NCBI GenBank assembly: GCA_036320915.1
Contig: JAXBDG010000026.1
Location: forward strand, 1-64,000
DNA: 64,000 bases
Origin: Linnemannia elongata
Taxonomy: Eukaryota > Mortierellomycota > Mortierellomycetes > Mortierellales > Mortierellaceae
Direction: 5' to 3'
Part shown: positions 10,731 to 23,605 of the stretch, piece after piece
How positions within the stretch are numbered: the first letter of the stretch is position 1
Layout of the letters: every line of letters begins with the position of its first letter
Translations under genes and position numbers: made by a program
The notes under the pieces: generated by a model
Told to the model about the DNA's origin: nothing
Databases searched by the model: none
What the model saw: only the letters and a program-made list of their open reading frames with translations

Positions 10731-11175
10731 TCAATCCTTTTGCTTCTCTGAGCGCTCCGGTAAGACAGGCAAGAGGTCTGAAAATTTAGCAATCAGATAA
10801 TTAGTTGAAAAATTCTTTGGTGTCTGGAGGTGCGCGCTGTGTGTCCGGCCACCTTCGCTTTTGTGGTAATCTTGGGGGGTGCTCCTCGAGTGCCCGTGTC
10901 TGTATTGCATAATGCCCTTCGGGTGCCCGTGCCGTCTCTTGGCGTCAACACTGCAGTCCCGTTAGCTGAGGGGAAGTTATCTGAGGGAAGGGGGAGAAGA
11001 TAGGGGAGCGTCTGCTGCTGTTTTCATTTCGTTGGTCTCTCTTACCGTCTTGATTTTTTCGACGACGGGCCCGTGTGCTCTTGGCTGTTCTTGTGCACAT
11101 ACCAACGCCCGCTGTCTGTCTCCAGTTTGACAGCCTCTCTTGTGCCTTAACATTTTCGGGGGCGTCCTTAAGCAT
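10731..11175 (-). pseudogene. Candidate small basic protein gene, copy U2, frameshifted
   Basis: Same two-exon candidate. One T is missing in the first exon at about 11127, which shifts the frame after residue ~16. Second exon is intact. Confidence 0.38.
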
Positions 11176-11767
11176 GAAAGGAGGCTAACGAGAGGATAAA
11201 GAGGCGGCCTGTGCGAAAAAAACACGTCAATATTCATGTATCTTTAGCATGCAAACGAACCTTTTCAGCTGGCAGGTTAAATTCGTTCGAACCGTACTAG
11301 AATGGTACCCGCGCGGAGGAAGTTGAAAAATAAAGGAGAGGAGAACGGAAGGTCTTCATTCGCCCAACACAGTACTTGGCGTCCAATGCAGTACAGTTAT
11401 AGTACAATGCAGTGGTAGAGAACAAAATACAGTTGACCAAAGAAAAGCAAGCAAGCTTTCTTGAAGCGCAAAGACGGAGAATACTCTCGAGCCAACCAAC
11501 GGTTGATTAATTGATCAGTAGTTGTTGACAGCGCTGTCGATTTCCTTTACAGTAGCAACGGAGGTGACTTTTTGGTCATTGGCGATTGTTTCCCCGAACC
11601 CTGGAGCACTTGGAATGGGAAGGAGAAAAGGTACTAGTCTAGGTCAATAGAGTAAAGATGCCAGAGCTGTAAGCTCGTCTTTTGTCGCTGTAAGAGATTC
11701 GAAATTGCCACGTTAAGCACAACTCTCAAGTGGTCGAAGTCAGGTATGGGTCAGTGAGATTTTATTT

Positions 11768-14238
11768 TCACGTCCTCTGTAAGAATTCAAGAGTCGACCC
11801 CTTCGTGCCGGCATTTTGTTGCACTGGGATCTGCAATCCAGGTGATTTGCCACCAGCTGCTGACTCCAGATCGATCTTCAGCACATACTGCCTCACACGC
11901 TGTATATCAGCAGGGACGGTACGGTAAACCTTCCCTCAGAGGTCAAGTAGTCCTGCTTCTCGAAATCGGCATACACATGACTTGGGACGACAAAAATAAG
12001 CCGAAGTTCGCCAAGAGGAGATATCCACCGTGCTTGAAGGAGACTGCTGATAAGCTTTGAGAGCGGTGGGCCTTTGACGGGGTGACTCTTGGATACCGTG
12101 ATTTGGAATAGGTCTCTGGGAGCGAGCAGTAGATCGACACAGGGATAGTTGCAAATCTTTGGTATGCATAGTGTACCTGCCGGGACCGGAGTAATCTTGT
12201 CAAAATGCGTAACCTCTGGATTCCACGGGATATCCAAAGAAGCGAGGTCCCCAGTCAGGAGATCCCTGATTTCAAAGGTATGGCCACCTTCTCGGAAGGC
12301 ACGGAGGACATATGCTTCGAACATAATACCGCTAGCGCTTCCGTTAGGTTCCGAGATGAGCCTCTCCAGCACTATCTTTTGAGCGTCCTGACTCAGTAAA
12401 GCGGCAACCTTCTCAGCGACGTATGTTGATGCCCATTCCAATCGAAAGTTGCGATGATCATTCGTGGGCCAACGGTGAATCAGACGGCTACTGAAGTCGA
12501 GCGATTCTTTCGCTTGCGAGAAGTACTGCATCAGAGTCACCGGATCCTTGACTGTCTTGAGGGCTTGTTCAAGACGCTCACATGCCGTAACCTTGGCGCT
12601 GTCAAGATCGTCGGGACTGAGTTTTAACACCTACCAAGGAAATAGGTCAAAACGTAATAGAGCATCTATTAGTACAACAGAAGTCAAGCTGGCGGTGTAT
12701 TGAATACTCCCAAAAGTGAAGATGGTTCTCACAGAAAAGCGCAGTGGGTATGGCCCATAACATACCTTCATTGGCCATCGTAGGACATATCTCGGCACAC
12801 CGCCTATCTTTGAGTAGAGCTCTTCTACCGCTTCCAAAGGAACCACCTCGAAGCTTGTAACACTGGCCCAGCACTTCTGCAACTCTTCCAGATGCCATGG
12901 AGCCATGTAATAACGCCATGTTACCTCTTTTTCCACATCCTTAAACTGGCGGGCCTCGGAAAATAGGGTCTTTGGCGAAGCTGAAATGACGGTCTTGGCT
13001 CGACCGAGTATTGGGTCAGGAGAGCTGTCGACAAAATACCATGTGTCGGGTAGACTGAGAAAGGGTTTTAAAAGCCTCGATATTGCCGGATCGAACAGTA
13101 GAGCGCCCTCCAAAAACGTAGCATTCCGCGCTCTGTTTGGTGTGGAAAACGATAATCGGAGGGTTGTCATTGTCACTCTCGGCAAGAAGTCGGATGGCGA
13201 AGTACACTAGAAAGGCCGATTTGCCTATCCCAGATGTACCTGTAACAATGATATGCTTCTCAACCTCGTTTCCAGTGCACGGGCGATTGTTCTCAAACTT
13301 GTCGACGATTATGTCGTAAAGATCTTTGTAAGCCTCTCTGACATAAAGATCGCTTGTACCGACGACTGGAAGTAAGATGCCGCGAGGAGCCGATATCTTG
13401 TCCATGTCTTTGATGTTGGCGCCGTGCAACTCGAGGGCAGTGCGAGACAATGAGCTAAAAATGTCATCTCCAGCAATATCCTGACCAATGGAAGCAAGCA
13501 ATGAGACCCTCTCTTTCCTGCTTAGACGAGAGAGGTAAACTTGGTCATCCACCACAGCCTTCTCAGTGAGACCAGCCTCTTCAATTGCATCCTTCAGAGT
13601 GTGCGGACGATGGCGCTTCCTGCTGGAAGAGGGTCCTGGTAAGAGAAAGGTGGCACAAGAGATGTACCAATCAAGAATATTAGCAACTTGTACAATGTCC
13701 GTGGATAATTGAATGAAAGCAAAGGGCTCCTTTAGACACAGCTGAAGACAAATATTCACCTGCATCTTCCTCACGGTCTCTTTTCGCAACTATAGGAAAT
13801 AAAAAAATAAAAAAAAGTAGGTAAATAACGCAAATGGAGATCACAATAGAGTTATGCTGAGATGTTCATACGCAAGGCGTATTTGAAAGCAAAGCGCGTT
13901 TGCATTACCTGGCAAGGGTCGCTGGACAATGACGTGAATCGTGTCTTCTGGCAAATCAGCATCAAAGACCATGGAGAGCTTGTTGGTCACCCTCAGTTTT
14001 TTTTTCACAGGCACAGAGTCGAGCAGAACAGGAAGGTCGTTGTCGTCGTCGTCATGAATTGAGACGCGCCATAGAGTGAGCTTGTCAGCATCAACATCCT
14101 GAAAGTCGTTGGTCTTCTTGGTCTTGATGAGCCCTTGAGGTCGCCGATGGTCTTGGTTGACTCGATCTCAACAGGGAACGCGTTGGAGGTAGCCTCTCCA
14201 TCAACGAGACAGAACAGAGTGAGGTGATTGTCGTTCAT
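11768..14238 (-). pseudogene. CRN-like effector, copy U2, type A, frameshifts in exons 1, 3 and 4
   Basis: Same four-exon gene. One C is missing in exon 1 near 14133 (GAGCCCTTGAGG), one T is gained in exon 3 near 13068, and one C is lost in exon 4 near 11933. The Walker A segment GTSGIGKSA and the A-type ATPase exon are otherwise the same as in U5. An additional C near 11801 changes the predicted end compared with U1. Confidence 0.85.
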
Positions 14239-14635
14239 GGCGTAGAATAAACTGAAAAATGACAGAGAGAGATGGCAAGGGCTGTAAAGAAGGCAGAATG
14301 AAAAGAAAACAAGAGAAAAGAAAGATGTGGAAAGAAAGAAAAAAGAAGGCGAGGGATAAAAAAAAAGGAAGTGGTGACGAAGGCGATGAAGGCGTGAGAA
14401 TGGTGGCAAAGGAAAAGAATGGGAGGTGTGAGAAAGTTGGCAAAGGCGCTGAAGAAAAGGCGGGAGCGTAGTAAAGAAAGGAATAGTAAAGGTAGAGAAG
14501 GCAAAACTATAGGGCACGGGAGTGGTAAGCTAAGACTATGCATCATGAAATATAATGATGACATCATCATTATATGTCACATGACGTTAGAAAGGGGAGA
14601 TTTTTTGGGGGTATTTCCATGCTATCCTTCCGTCA

Positions 14636-16703
14636 CAAAGTGGCATGGTCCAAGGCAGAGCAAGGGTATCCCCAAAGGTTCTCTTTGGGAGCAGATATAC
14701 CAGCCAGCTGAATACGTCGAAGCAGGATGGTATGACCACCTGTTAGATGTGCCAAGTGACGCTGAGATAGAACGAGCAGTGAGCGCTGCACCTTCTGGTA
14801 AAGCAGCAGGGGCATCAAGGTAACAAAGAACTGTTGATACATATGGGGGAAATGGCAACACGTCTCTTTTACGGGATAGTGAAAGCTTGTGTCCAATACC
14901 AAAAGATACCCCTGCAGTGGACGGAAGGTGTGATCTTCTGCCTCTCCAAGACCAACCCATGGACGGGAAGCCTTGCCGACGTTCGACCGATCACACTCCT
15001 GGAACATGGGCGAAAAATTCATTTTCGATCCTGACAGAACGCCTCTCAACTACCATGCTGGAACACAATATTCTAAAAGGAGCCAACTTCTCGGTATTAA
15101 AGACATCAACAGCAGATCCCATCCACGCTCTTAATGCCGTCATGGAGGCCGCGCGACAACACAAGAAGGAGGTCTGGGTCTTACTCCAGGATATGCGTCG
15201 GTGCTACGATTCGGTCAACTGCCATGAGGGGGGATGCTAGCCCTGGCCCTCCAACGCTTGAAGGTGCCAGAAAGCTTTCAGAACCTGCTGTTGTTTATTA
15301 CCAAGAACAAAAGCAACCGAGTGATTACCAGTTATGGATTGACCGACAAGTACAAACCGATGTGCGGTCTAGACCAAGGCGGCGTGGAATGTCCACTCCT
15401 GTGGAGGATAGCATACGACCCCCTACTGTGTGCCATCGACTCATTGGGAATGGGGTACACAATGTCGACACCGCCGGCCCCGGGAAAGGCGCCACCCATG
15501 GTTTCGGACTTGGCCTTCGTGGACGATACCAGCCTCGTGGGACCAGGACACACAGAACTCACAAGGATGACCGACGTCGGCACGGAGTTCTTTGGGATGC
15601 ACGGCATCGAGATCAACGGCAAGAAAACAGAATTACTAGCAATCAACCCAACACACATCGACAACATCAACTATGGAGGAAGTTCGATTCAGCCACAGGT
15701 GGCAAGCAAAGCGTCGAGAGTCCTAGGGGTGTGGCTTGCAGCGGATGGATCGGCCAAAACAACAGCTGCTATGGCAATGGAGGAAACGGAGACGGTATGC
15801 GAGATCCTGCTCAGGAAATCGGTCACCGATAAACAGTGTATTTATATCATCAACGCGGTTCTTATCCCAAGGCTGCTCTACCGGATGACAGCGCAGATCC
15901 CAACATGGACAGTCATAGAACGCATCTCCAAGAAATACAGGACGGTCGTGCGACAAAAACTCGGTTTACCCAGCTCAACACCAGCCAGTATATTGCACCA
16001 CACAAGGCTGTACGGACTACGGGACCTCAAGGACGCTCTCGCCGAACAACACGTCAGCACATTGCATCTGAGAAGCACCCAGAAAGGGCTCATAGGAGAC
16101 CTAACCCATTGCCGACTTCAAGACCTGCAAAGGGCGGCAAGACTGCGGGAATCCCCACTTTCCAATCCGGCCATCGCCAGCAAGTACACCCAACATAACC
16201 TCATCGCCAGAGTGTGCCAGCTAATGGTGGAACGAGACGTCAATCTATGCGATGTGAGCGCAAAGGAGGGCGAACGAGTGCTGTTGTCAAAGGTACTGAC
16301 ACCTGAGATATACGTGAAGCACAGCAAGTGGATGGAGAGGGACAAGGTCTTTTACCTGGAGGATATAATCAACGAGGATCGGAGTCACACCAGACCGTGG
16401 AAAGAAGTTGCGCGTACACATGGGATCAAAGGAGACAGAGTATGGTTTGCAGCGGTGTGTCAGGCCTTTTCAGAGTTCCCGCAGATCGAGATGAATCGTG
16501 TGGGGGAGCGCGAGGAGGAGAACCAGGGGCACGCTTGCGAAACACAGGAAGATGCCGAGGAGGAAGAGGTCGTCTTGTGGGAGTTCGGAAGCGAAGATGA
16601 GGAGGAGCCGCCGATGGAACAACAACAACAAAATCAACAAGAAAAGACAACAACAGAGAAAAGAACGGAAAAAGAAAAGAAGACGGCAGCGATCAAGAGG
16701 TGA
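14636..16703 (+). pseudogene. LINE reverse transcriptase, truncated and frameshifted
   Basis: The frame opens on KWHGPRQSKG, runs to ...APSGKAAGASR and meets a stop near 14820. Homology continues in other frames: GVIFCLSKTNPWTGSLADVRP (about 14930-15000), then the motif-A region DMRRCYDSVN (near 15190-15225), then a long frame from 15234 with LDQGG…PLLW and the catalytic FVDDT at about 15515-15529. At least three frameshifts or stops precede the catalytic core; the last frame ends at 16703 in an acidic, Gln-rich tail. Once part of a single ORF2 polyprotein; dead now. Confidence 0.85.
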
Positions 16704-17289
16704 TAAGAGGTAGGGAAAGGGCGGTTGCGATAAGCGACGACAGCCACGGTCCATTTGAGCATCGCTGTCGAAGCCAAGAAAAAGAACAAGAACAGAACAA
16801 GAAAAGAAAAAGAAAAAGAAAAAGAAAAAGAAAAGGACCTACAAGAGGGTATTTTGGGTTCGGTTTCTTCCTCGTCACTTTCAGATTTGAATTCCCCTTT
16901 CTTAATTTCTTCACCCCTTACTTTTTGTATGCCCAATATATTCTTTCCCACTCACAACTCGTCAGCACAATCCGAACACACACAACCCTCCCTTTTTGTT
17001 TCTTCACAGTCAACCCAACCCCCAATTGTAGATTTAGATTCCCCCTCTTTTTCTTCTTCCTTCTCTTTTTCGTCACCCCTTTCACTGCCAGCAACACAAC
17101 CAACCACACAACCAGCAACACAACCAACCACACAAAACAGAACACCAGAAACAACACGCACCATCGACTTACTACAGCAAACGCCAGAAAAACCCAGAAT
17201 CCCATGGACCCCACCCAAGGCGACAGGAGACAAAGCAGTGGACAGGGCGAACTTGAGGGCGTTCAGGGAGACGCAATCAGATTATTGAC
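16704..17289 (+). repeat. Low-complexity linker of the LINE
   Basis: Purine-rich stretch with an (AAGAAA)-type microsatellite at about 16798-16836, then Ser/Thr/Gln/Pro-rich coding potential including ACAACC repeats near 17085-17140. It lies between RT and the coiled coil and is probably a spacer of the ORF2 protein. It contains no recognisable domain. Confidence 0.7.
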
Positions 17290-19183
17290 CGTCACACAAA
17301 GATTCGACGAGAGAAGGAGGTCAGAGACAAATTCAGACAACAGGCAGCAAAGGAGGCCGCAGAGGAGGAGAAGCGTCGAAAGAAGACCGAGAAACAGGCT
17401 GAGCTAGACAGGCGGAGACAGGAGCTAGAGCGAGCGCTCCCGCCCAAGCGGAGACTAATGCGCGCGGTAAAGGCTCGGCTAAAGGAAGTGGAGGCGGAGG
17501 CTTACCCGCTGCTCATTGCCATCAAGGAACGGATACAACATCATACGGCAAGCAATACACCGAAACACAGCTACAACCACATTAACATGGACGAGGCCAC
17601 ACAACGGCCATGGAGGAACAGAGGAAACACACACAGCCAGGAGTACGATATATTTATTCGGACGGATCAATGGTCAACCTTGGGATGGCCAAGTGCTCGA
17701 TGGCTTTCGCGGTGGCAGGAGAACAGCAACCGGTCATACAAGGAACAGTCAAAGGATTCGCATCATCCATCAAGCCTGAACTCATGGGGCTCATAGCAGG
17801 CATCATCGCGACACCACAAGACCAGGACGTGTGCATCCGATCCGACAATCAAAAGGTGGTCAAGATGTTCAATGACATTGTCGTCAACAGGAGGAGAGCG
17901 TCGGTGAGGGCCAAACTGAGGTGCGATTACGCGGTGGAATGGGCAATAGTAGCGCGGATATGCAGCGAGCGGACAGGATCCACAACCGTCGAATGGGTCA
18001 AGGGACATCGCGGCGACAAGTGGAATGAGGCAGCAGACAAAGCGGCCAAGGAGGCCCAGGCGTTGGTAGGAAAAGAGTGGGAGGTCAGAGCGGAGGATCA
18101 GGACGACCTGCGTTACACAGCAAGAATGGCCGGCACTACACTCGAGATCGATACCAGACAGGCCCTGAAGATGCAGACAACCAGACGGTGGCACCAGACA
18201 TGGAGATCACTCAAGAGGCACAAGAGGTCGATCCAGGACTATGAAGGCACAGACTGGCTCGGTACTCTTGCTATTATCCACAACAACAAACCAGTACACA
18301 CATTCTTCAGTTCGCAGCAGGACACACGACTACGCAGCCACAGGATAAAGAAAATCCATGGCATGCTACCAACAATGGACGCCCTTCATGCCCGACGACC
18401 AGACCTGTACAAAAACGATCAGTGCCGACAGTGTCATGCGACGACGGAGGACAATGAGCACGTATGGTTATGCCCAGAGAGCAAGGAGGCCCACGATGAA
18501 ATCTGGAAGGACGGACTCGGGAGGATCGACTTCTGGGGAGAGATTGCCACGAAACACTACAACAGAGAGAGGAAGAAGAGAAGGAAGGAGGGAGAAACAG
18601 AGCCCAAGGAGATCGGGTGGGTAGCGACGAGCGTCAGAGCATGCAAAGCGGCACTGAGGAGGATCATCCAATGGCCAAGCACGGAGGACCGTAATGAAGG
18701 ATACACGGCGATGAGAAGTGGACGGTCAGCCACATACTCAGAGGACTCGTACCCAAGGCTCTTGCCACGGAGTGGGCCAAAGTCTTCAAGGAGATGCCCA
18801 AGAGCGTTGCCGAACACGTCAGCCGACTATTCTGCAAGTACATCGAGAAGGAGGGCCGAGAAAAAATATGGAAACCGCGATGCGAGAGAACCGTCGAATG
18901 GGAGAAACAGCAGGGTATCACAGAAAGACGGAAGCACAAACCCCCGGAGGAGCGGCCCAGGTCCCAATGGCAACAAATATATGGACGGAAACCCCGAGCG
19001 AATGAATGCGAGTGCGGGCGGCCTCTGGCGGAGCACGAGGAGGGACGATGCCCTGGCGTTCAGAATGATACACATGCAGCCGACCGAGCGGTGATCGAGG
19101 CCTTACTAGGCCGGAGGAGAATGGATATTATGGAAAAAAGAGGAGCGATGACAGTTAAAGAGTTCGAGACGGAAGACACCTAG
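17290..19183 (+). pseudogene. LINE ORF2 C-terminal part: coiled coil, RNase H, zinc knuckle, frameshifted
   Basis: A Lys/Glu/Arg-rich helical segment (about 17290-17590) is in a different frame from the following RNase H, so a one-base shift lies near 17600. RNase H shows YIYSDGS (about 17649-17669), the Glu in ELMGLIAG, the Asp in RSDNQK and VKGHRGDKWNEAADKAAK, i.e. the full D-E-D-(H)-D set. The knuckle CRQC…H…C lies at about 18421-18470. Another frameshift near 18700 separates it from the true C-terminal tail (in frame to the stop at 19181-19183, with the W-RCERTVEWEKQQGI element). The enzyme residues are preserved although the frame is broken. Confidence 0.85.
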
Positions 19184-19395
19184 TCTTACCCCTTGAACCG
19201 CCCCCGAAGGGCAGCAAGGGTCATCCGGAGGTATGCGCAGGTGCGCCTGGCGCAGATTACGGATTGTGTTTCCTCGGTTTTGCGCAGTACACTTTATCTA
19301 TTCTGCTTTGCTATAACGACGTAGAATACCGTGCTCGCATGAGCTACACTTAGACTTCCGTTTTCGGATTAAAACTTTGACGTTCCAAAAAAAAA

Positions 19396-19828
19396 TTATC
19401 TACCGCCCGCATAAAGTGGGACGTGTGGGTCTGTGTGAGAAAAAGGACAGGTGTGCAGGTTAGTGATCGAGTTTCGATGTGATCTTGTTTAGTCAAAAAA
19501 GAGCTATACCACCCTCTAACTGGCGCTGCCCTCGTTTTGTATCGTGGTTAGACAAGGGCCACAATAATTGTTCGTTGCCTTTCTTTACTGTGTACTACAC
19601 AGTGCATGCTTGTCCGGCAAACACAACTGCTCTCAATTACTTTTCTTTCATAAAAGAACACACATCGCAAAGTAGTGGAAGTCATTGGTGAGGTAGGCCG
19701 CAAAATGTGTGTGTATTTAGTATGTGGATGTATTATTACACCTTGATGTATACTATCTTATCCAGCGCATTAAGGTAAAAAATAGAAGCTTGCTCTCTCT
19801 CCGGCTGTCTCTCTTTCTCTCGCTCCCT
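19396..19828. other. Non-array flank between the LINE and U3
   Basis: No gene seen. The first ~290 bases are unlike any other part of the window. From about 19690 the sequence is recognisably related to the normal unit (…GGATG-ATTATT…, …CTATCTTATCCAGCGCATTA… against …CTATGTTGTCCAGCGGATTA…) but much more diverged than units are among themselves. It probably comes from an older paralogous locus joined to the array by recombination. Confidence 0.75.
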
Positions 19829-21904
19829 TTATACAACTTGAGTTGTTTTCGATGGTTCAGTCTCCTCAGGAGCCTTGATAGACAAACTAGGCTGAGGAGC
19901 AGTCTTAATAGTACCCTTGTCCTCAGCTGCTGGCAAAAAGGCAGCCTGGGGACGATTGGTGAACTGGCGACGCTCAAACTTCCGCACGACCCATGCAGGC
20001 ATATTCTTCACAATATACCGGGTGGCCTTGGACGAGACAGACTATTATGTACAATAGGGAGGGACCGGGACAACATCAATAACAGAATCAATCGCTGGTC
20101 GTTGGGCCTAAATATTGCAAAATGTGATAAAAAGCGAGAAGGCCATCTCTTACCTGACCCGCCATGGTCCTAAAGGCCTTGCTATTTTCGAATGCCTTCT
20201 CAACCCAATCGATGCGCTCCTCTTGGTAGGCCTTGAATGCATCTTCAATCTCCTCCGCGATAGGATGGAAGGGGAGTCCGTTGATGCGGTTCGCCAATGC
20301 TATGGCATCATGCATGGCGTTGGCAGCACCCACACCTCCAGCAGGATTGAACTAAGACACAGTGCAAAAAGAGAGTATGATAAGTACGCACAATAGTTTA
20401 CAGTACTGTAGCAATATGCTTACTCATTTCACAACATCATTCGTTGGCTCTACCTTATGGCATGCTAAAATGCAAAATCCATAGAAAAAGTGTATAATCG
20501 GAGAACCGGGCGGAAAAGGTTAGGCACGATGAAGAAACATGCATATTTTGGTGGATACTTGCAAGTATGTGCAAATTCAAACAGAAAAATGAACATACCA
20601 TCACCGATGAGAACTGTACGACAGTCGTACCAGGTCTTGAAGACTTTCTCCTCCAGCATGACCTTGGAGATCAACCCCTTAGGAGAGCGGTCGATCAAGT
20701 CTTGAAGAGTGAGGATCTTGTCGCCTCCACTGATAATAGGAAAATCCTTAACTTGCTCGCACATCGCCGCAGCAGCCTCAGGTCCCCACTCTGAGTTACG
20801 AAAAGCGTCATTGTCTTTACTGGTTTCCTCATCAAGGAAGAGAATAGCACCCCAACACACAGTATTCTGGACTGTTGTTGCTGTGGACCACTAGCATGAA
20901 CAATAAAACATAGATGTAGGGGTTAGGGTGGAGAGGCGAAAAAAGTAGGAGCCGGTTGGACCTATCCAAAAAAAATCAGTACCTACCGTGTACATCTTGT
21001 CAGTTGCGATAAAGTTGCGGAACTGAGAATTCTTGATTGCCAGATCAGGGAACTCTTCGGGAGAAAGAGGTCGAGTTTGGCCAACAAGGCGGACTGTGCT
21101 GAAGGGAAGTGGGAGTGCATCAGATGCTGGGAGCTTGTTCGTCTTCTTCAGCTTTTCGTACAGTCCTTGGCGAACAGCACTGTAGGCTCCATCAGCTCCG
21201 ACGAGGATGTCGCCTTCAGCTTCGCTTTTATCGCTGAAGCGAATAAGGACGCCGTTGCCGCCTTGGTCCATGGAGAGAACCTTCTTTCCCAAGTGAACGC
21301 GCTCTTTTGGAATCTGGCGGAGAAGCAAATCATAAATCTGAGGTCGAGAAACAATGTATCCGTTGGCACCATACCTATTAGGGTAGACGAGAGATGTATG
21401 TTAGTTTCTAATTGGCAAGGCGTTCTTTGTTCAAGAAGAGCGAATCAAAAAGGCACCGTTATCTTACAGTTCGTCGTGCCCCTCGAAATCCACTGAGAAT
21501 TCGAGCTCTCTATTCTCGTTACACATCTTGATCGCAGAGACGTATTTGCCCAGGGCGAGAAACTCTTCATAAATCCCGCACTGCTTAAAGAGGTTGGCGG
21601 TGGTGCAGTTGAAGTACATCGCCGACCCTATAGCACAAAAAGAGTGTGGGTTAGATGATGGACGTTCTTCTGAGACAAATAGAGTTATCAGTGATCAATC
21701 AATAGAGTAATCCATGAACAGGGTGTTACCAAGGGGCTTGATTTCAGCGGCACGCTCATAGATCTCGAAGGGGATATCGGCCTTGTGAAGAAGCATGCCA
21801 AGGGTCAGACCTGCCAGACCTGCGCCAACGATGAGGACCTTGGGCCGTTTGGCATACATAATAGAACGGTCATGCTTAAAGGTGACGGCGGGGTTGATCT
21901 CCAT
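19829..21904 (-). CDS. FAD-dependent monooxygenase, copy U3, intact
   Basis: Full-length copy with the same exon structure as U1 (microexon at 20454-20464) and the same 2076 bp span. All coding exons are open and all splice signals are conserved. One visible substitution in exon 4 changes Glu to Gly in the PKELISK segment. Only ~430 bp of non-array sequence separates its stop codon from the large LINE, so its 3' flank is different from that of every other copy and its transcript end may differ too. Confidence 0.9.
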
Positions 21905-22539
21905 GGTGATGACGTTTTACTTTCCTGATCTGAAGCGGCGAGATGAGAGAATGAAGGATGCCGGGAGGGAGAGTCGATGTCGTGTGGTGGGGATGATGAG
22001 CGATGGGAATGGAGAAAAAAGTAGATCAAGGAAAAAAAATGATCAACGGGAAGAGAGATGCGGAAGGGCAAAGAAGTGGGCGTCGAGGAAAGAGGTACAT
22101 AGGGAGGGAGAGCAAGTAGTCTCTCATGTCGCACAACGGATAGAGATGCAAAATAAAACAAACAGAGCAAAGGAGCATGGGCAAATAGACTTTTCCTACT
22201 GTGGGACAACATAGAGTAGGGGGTGGGGCATCGACTGTGCGACGAGCTGGCTTGGTTAACCATATGAATGGTAAACGACATATTACACGAGTGCATGCGA
22301 CACCAATGCTCCGGCCAGCACTCAGAGATGGATGCCTGTCTACACACCTTCCTTTGAGCAATGACTATGATACAATACAACGAATATATTAGCAACGTAT
22401 AAGGTGTTTATGTGTGTGTGTATGTTGGAAATTGAAGCCGCTGGCTGAATCTGGGTGGTTGGGTGAATGGCAACTCTATACATTCAACTGTGATATAGAT
22501 GTCGTGTGGCGTGTCTGTCATTTGGTGGCCGCATTGCTC

Positions 22540-22985
22540 TCAATCCTTTTGCTTCTCTGAGCGCTCCGGTAAGACAGGCAAGAGGTCTGAAAATTTAGCA
22601 ATCAGATAATTAGTTGAAAAATTCTTTGGTGTCTGGAGGTGCGCGCTGTGTGTCCGGCCACCTTCGCTTTTGTGGTAATCTTGGGGGGTGCTCCTCGAGT
22701 GCCCGTGTCTGTATTGCATAATGCCCTTCGGGTGCCCGTGCCGTCTCTTGGCGTCAACACTGCAGTCCCGTTAGCTGAGGGGAAGTTATCTGAGGGAAGG
22801 GGGAGAAGATAGGGGAGCGTCTGCTGCTGTTTTCATTTCGATGGTCTCTCTTACCGTCTTGATTTTTTCGACGACGGGCCCGTGTGCTCTTGGCTGTTCT
22901 TGTGCACATACCAACGCCCGCTGTCTGTCTCCAGTTTTGACAGCCTCTCTTGTGCCTTAACATTTTCGGGGGCGTCCTTAAGCAT
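22540..22985 (-). CDS. Candidate two-exon gene for a 116-residue basic protein (U3, intact)
   Basis: Exon 1 22855-22985 and exon 2 22540-22759 join over a 95 bp intron (GTAAGAG…CTGCAG) to give 351 nt, 116 residues plus stop. Exon 1 starts MLKDAPENVKAQERLSK and ends with the nuclear-localisation-like run SKKSRRVDAKRR at the splice; the C-terminus ends PERSEKQKD. The protein is rich in Lys, Arg and His and has no signal peptide, membrane segment or known motif that I recognise. The frame is open over both exons in five units (U3, U5, U6, U7 and the visible part of U8) and broken by one base in U1, U2 and U4. An upstream exon is possible: ~95 bases before the ATG, on the minus strand, a short open stretch reads YGSNEFDLPAE, but I could not join it in phase. 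It could be the 3' end of a longer gene or chance. Confidence 0.45.
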
Positions 22986-23605
22986 GAAAGGAGGCTAACG
23001 AGAGGATAAAGAGGCGGCCTGTGCGAAAAAAACACGTCAATATTCATGTATCTTTAGCATGCAAACGAACCTTTCAGCTGGCAGGTCAAATTCGTTCGAA
23101 CCGTACTAGAATGGTACCCGCGCGGAGGAAGTTGAAAAATAAAGGAGAGGAGAACGGAAGGTCTTCATTCGCCCAACACAGTACTTGGCGTCCAATGCAG
23201 TACAGTTATAGTACAATGCAGTGGTAGAGAACAAAATACAGTTGACCAAAGAAAAGCAAGCAAGCTTTCTTGAAGCGCAAAGACGGAGAATACTCTCGAG
23301 CCAACCAACGGTTGATTAATTGATCAGTAGTTGTTGACAGCGCTGTCGATTTCCTTTACAGTAGCAACGGAGGTGACTTTTTGGTCATTGGCGATTGTTT
23401 CCCCGAACCCTGGAGCACTTGGAATGGGAAGGAGAAAAGGTACTATTCTAGGTCAATAGAGTAAAGATGCCAGAGCTGTAAGCTCGTCTTTTGTCGCTGT
23501 AAGAGATTCGAAATTGCCACGTTAAGCACAACTCTCAGTGGTCGAAGTCAGGTATGGGTCAGTAAGATTTTATTTTCACGTCCTCTGTAAGAATTCAAGA
23601 GTTGA

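Larger units (their letters stand above)
7414..14635. repeat. Tandem unit U2
   Basis: Second copy, near identical to U1 and containing an A-type CRN gene. Its right end is cut at ...CCGTCA inside the sequence that is the LINE-tail target site in other units. There the 4.8 kb LINE begins, so U2 has no short LINE tail of its own. Confidence 0.95.
14636..19395 (+). mobile_element. Long 5'-truncated LINE with RT, RNase H and CCHC knuckle
   Basis: 4.76 kb non-LTR retrotransposon on the + strand. Order: reverse transcriptase, long low-complexity linker, coiled coil, RNase H, C-x2-C-x8-H-x4-C knuckle, conserved tail, 3' UTR shared with the short tails, nine A. RT followed by RNase H is typical of I/Tad-type clades. 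No ORF1 and no endonuclease remain, so it is 5'-truncated just before RT. The left junction lies in the short tails' target site (…CCGTCA); the right flank is not a repeat of the left, so no target duplication is present. The reading frame is broken at several places. Inactive. Confidence 0.92.

Noticed and set aside
15013..15236. Programmed ribosomal frameshifting in the LINE
   Set aside because: There are several shifts in both directions plus a plain stop near 14820, without slippery-site context; decay is simpler.
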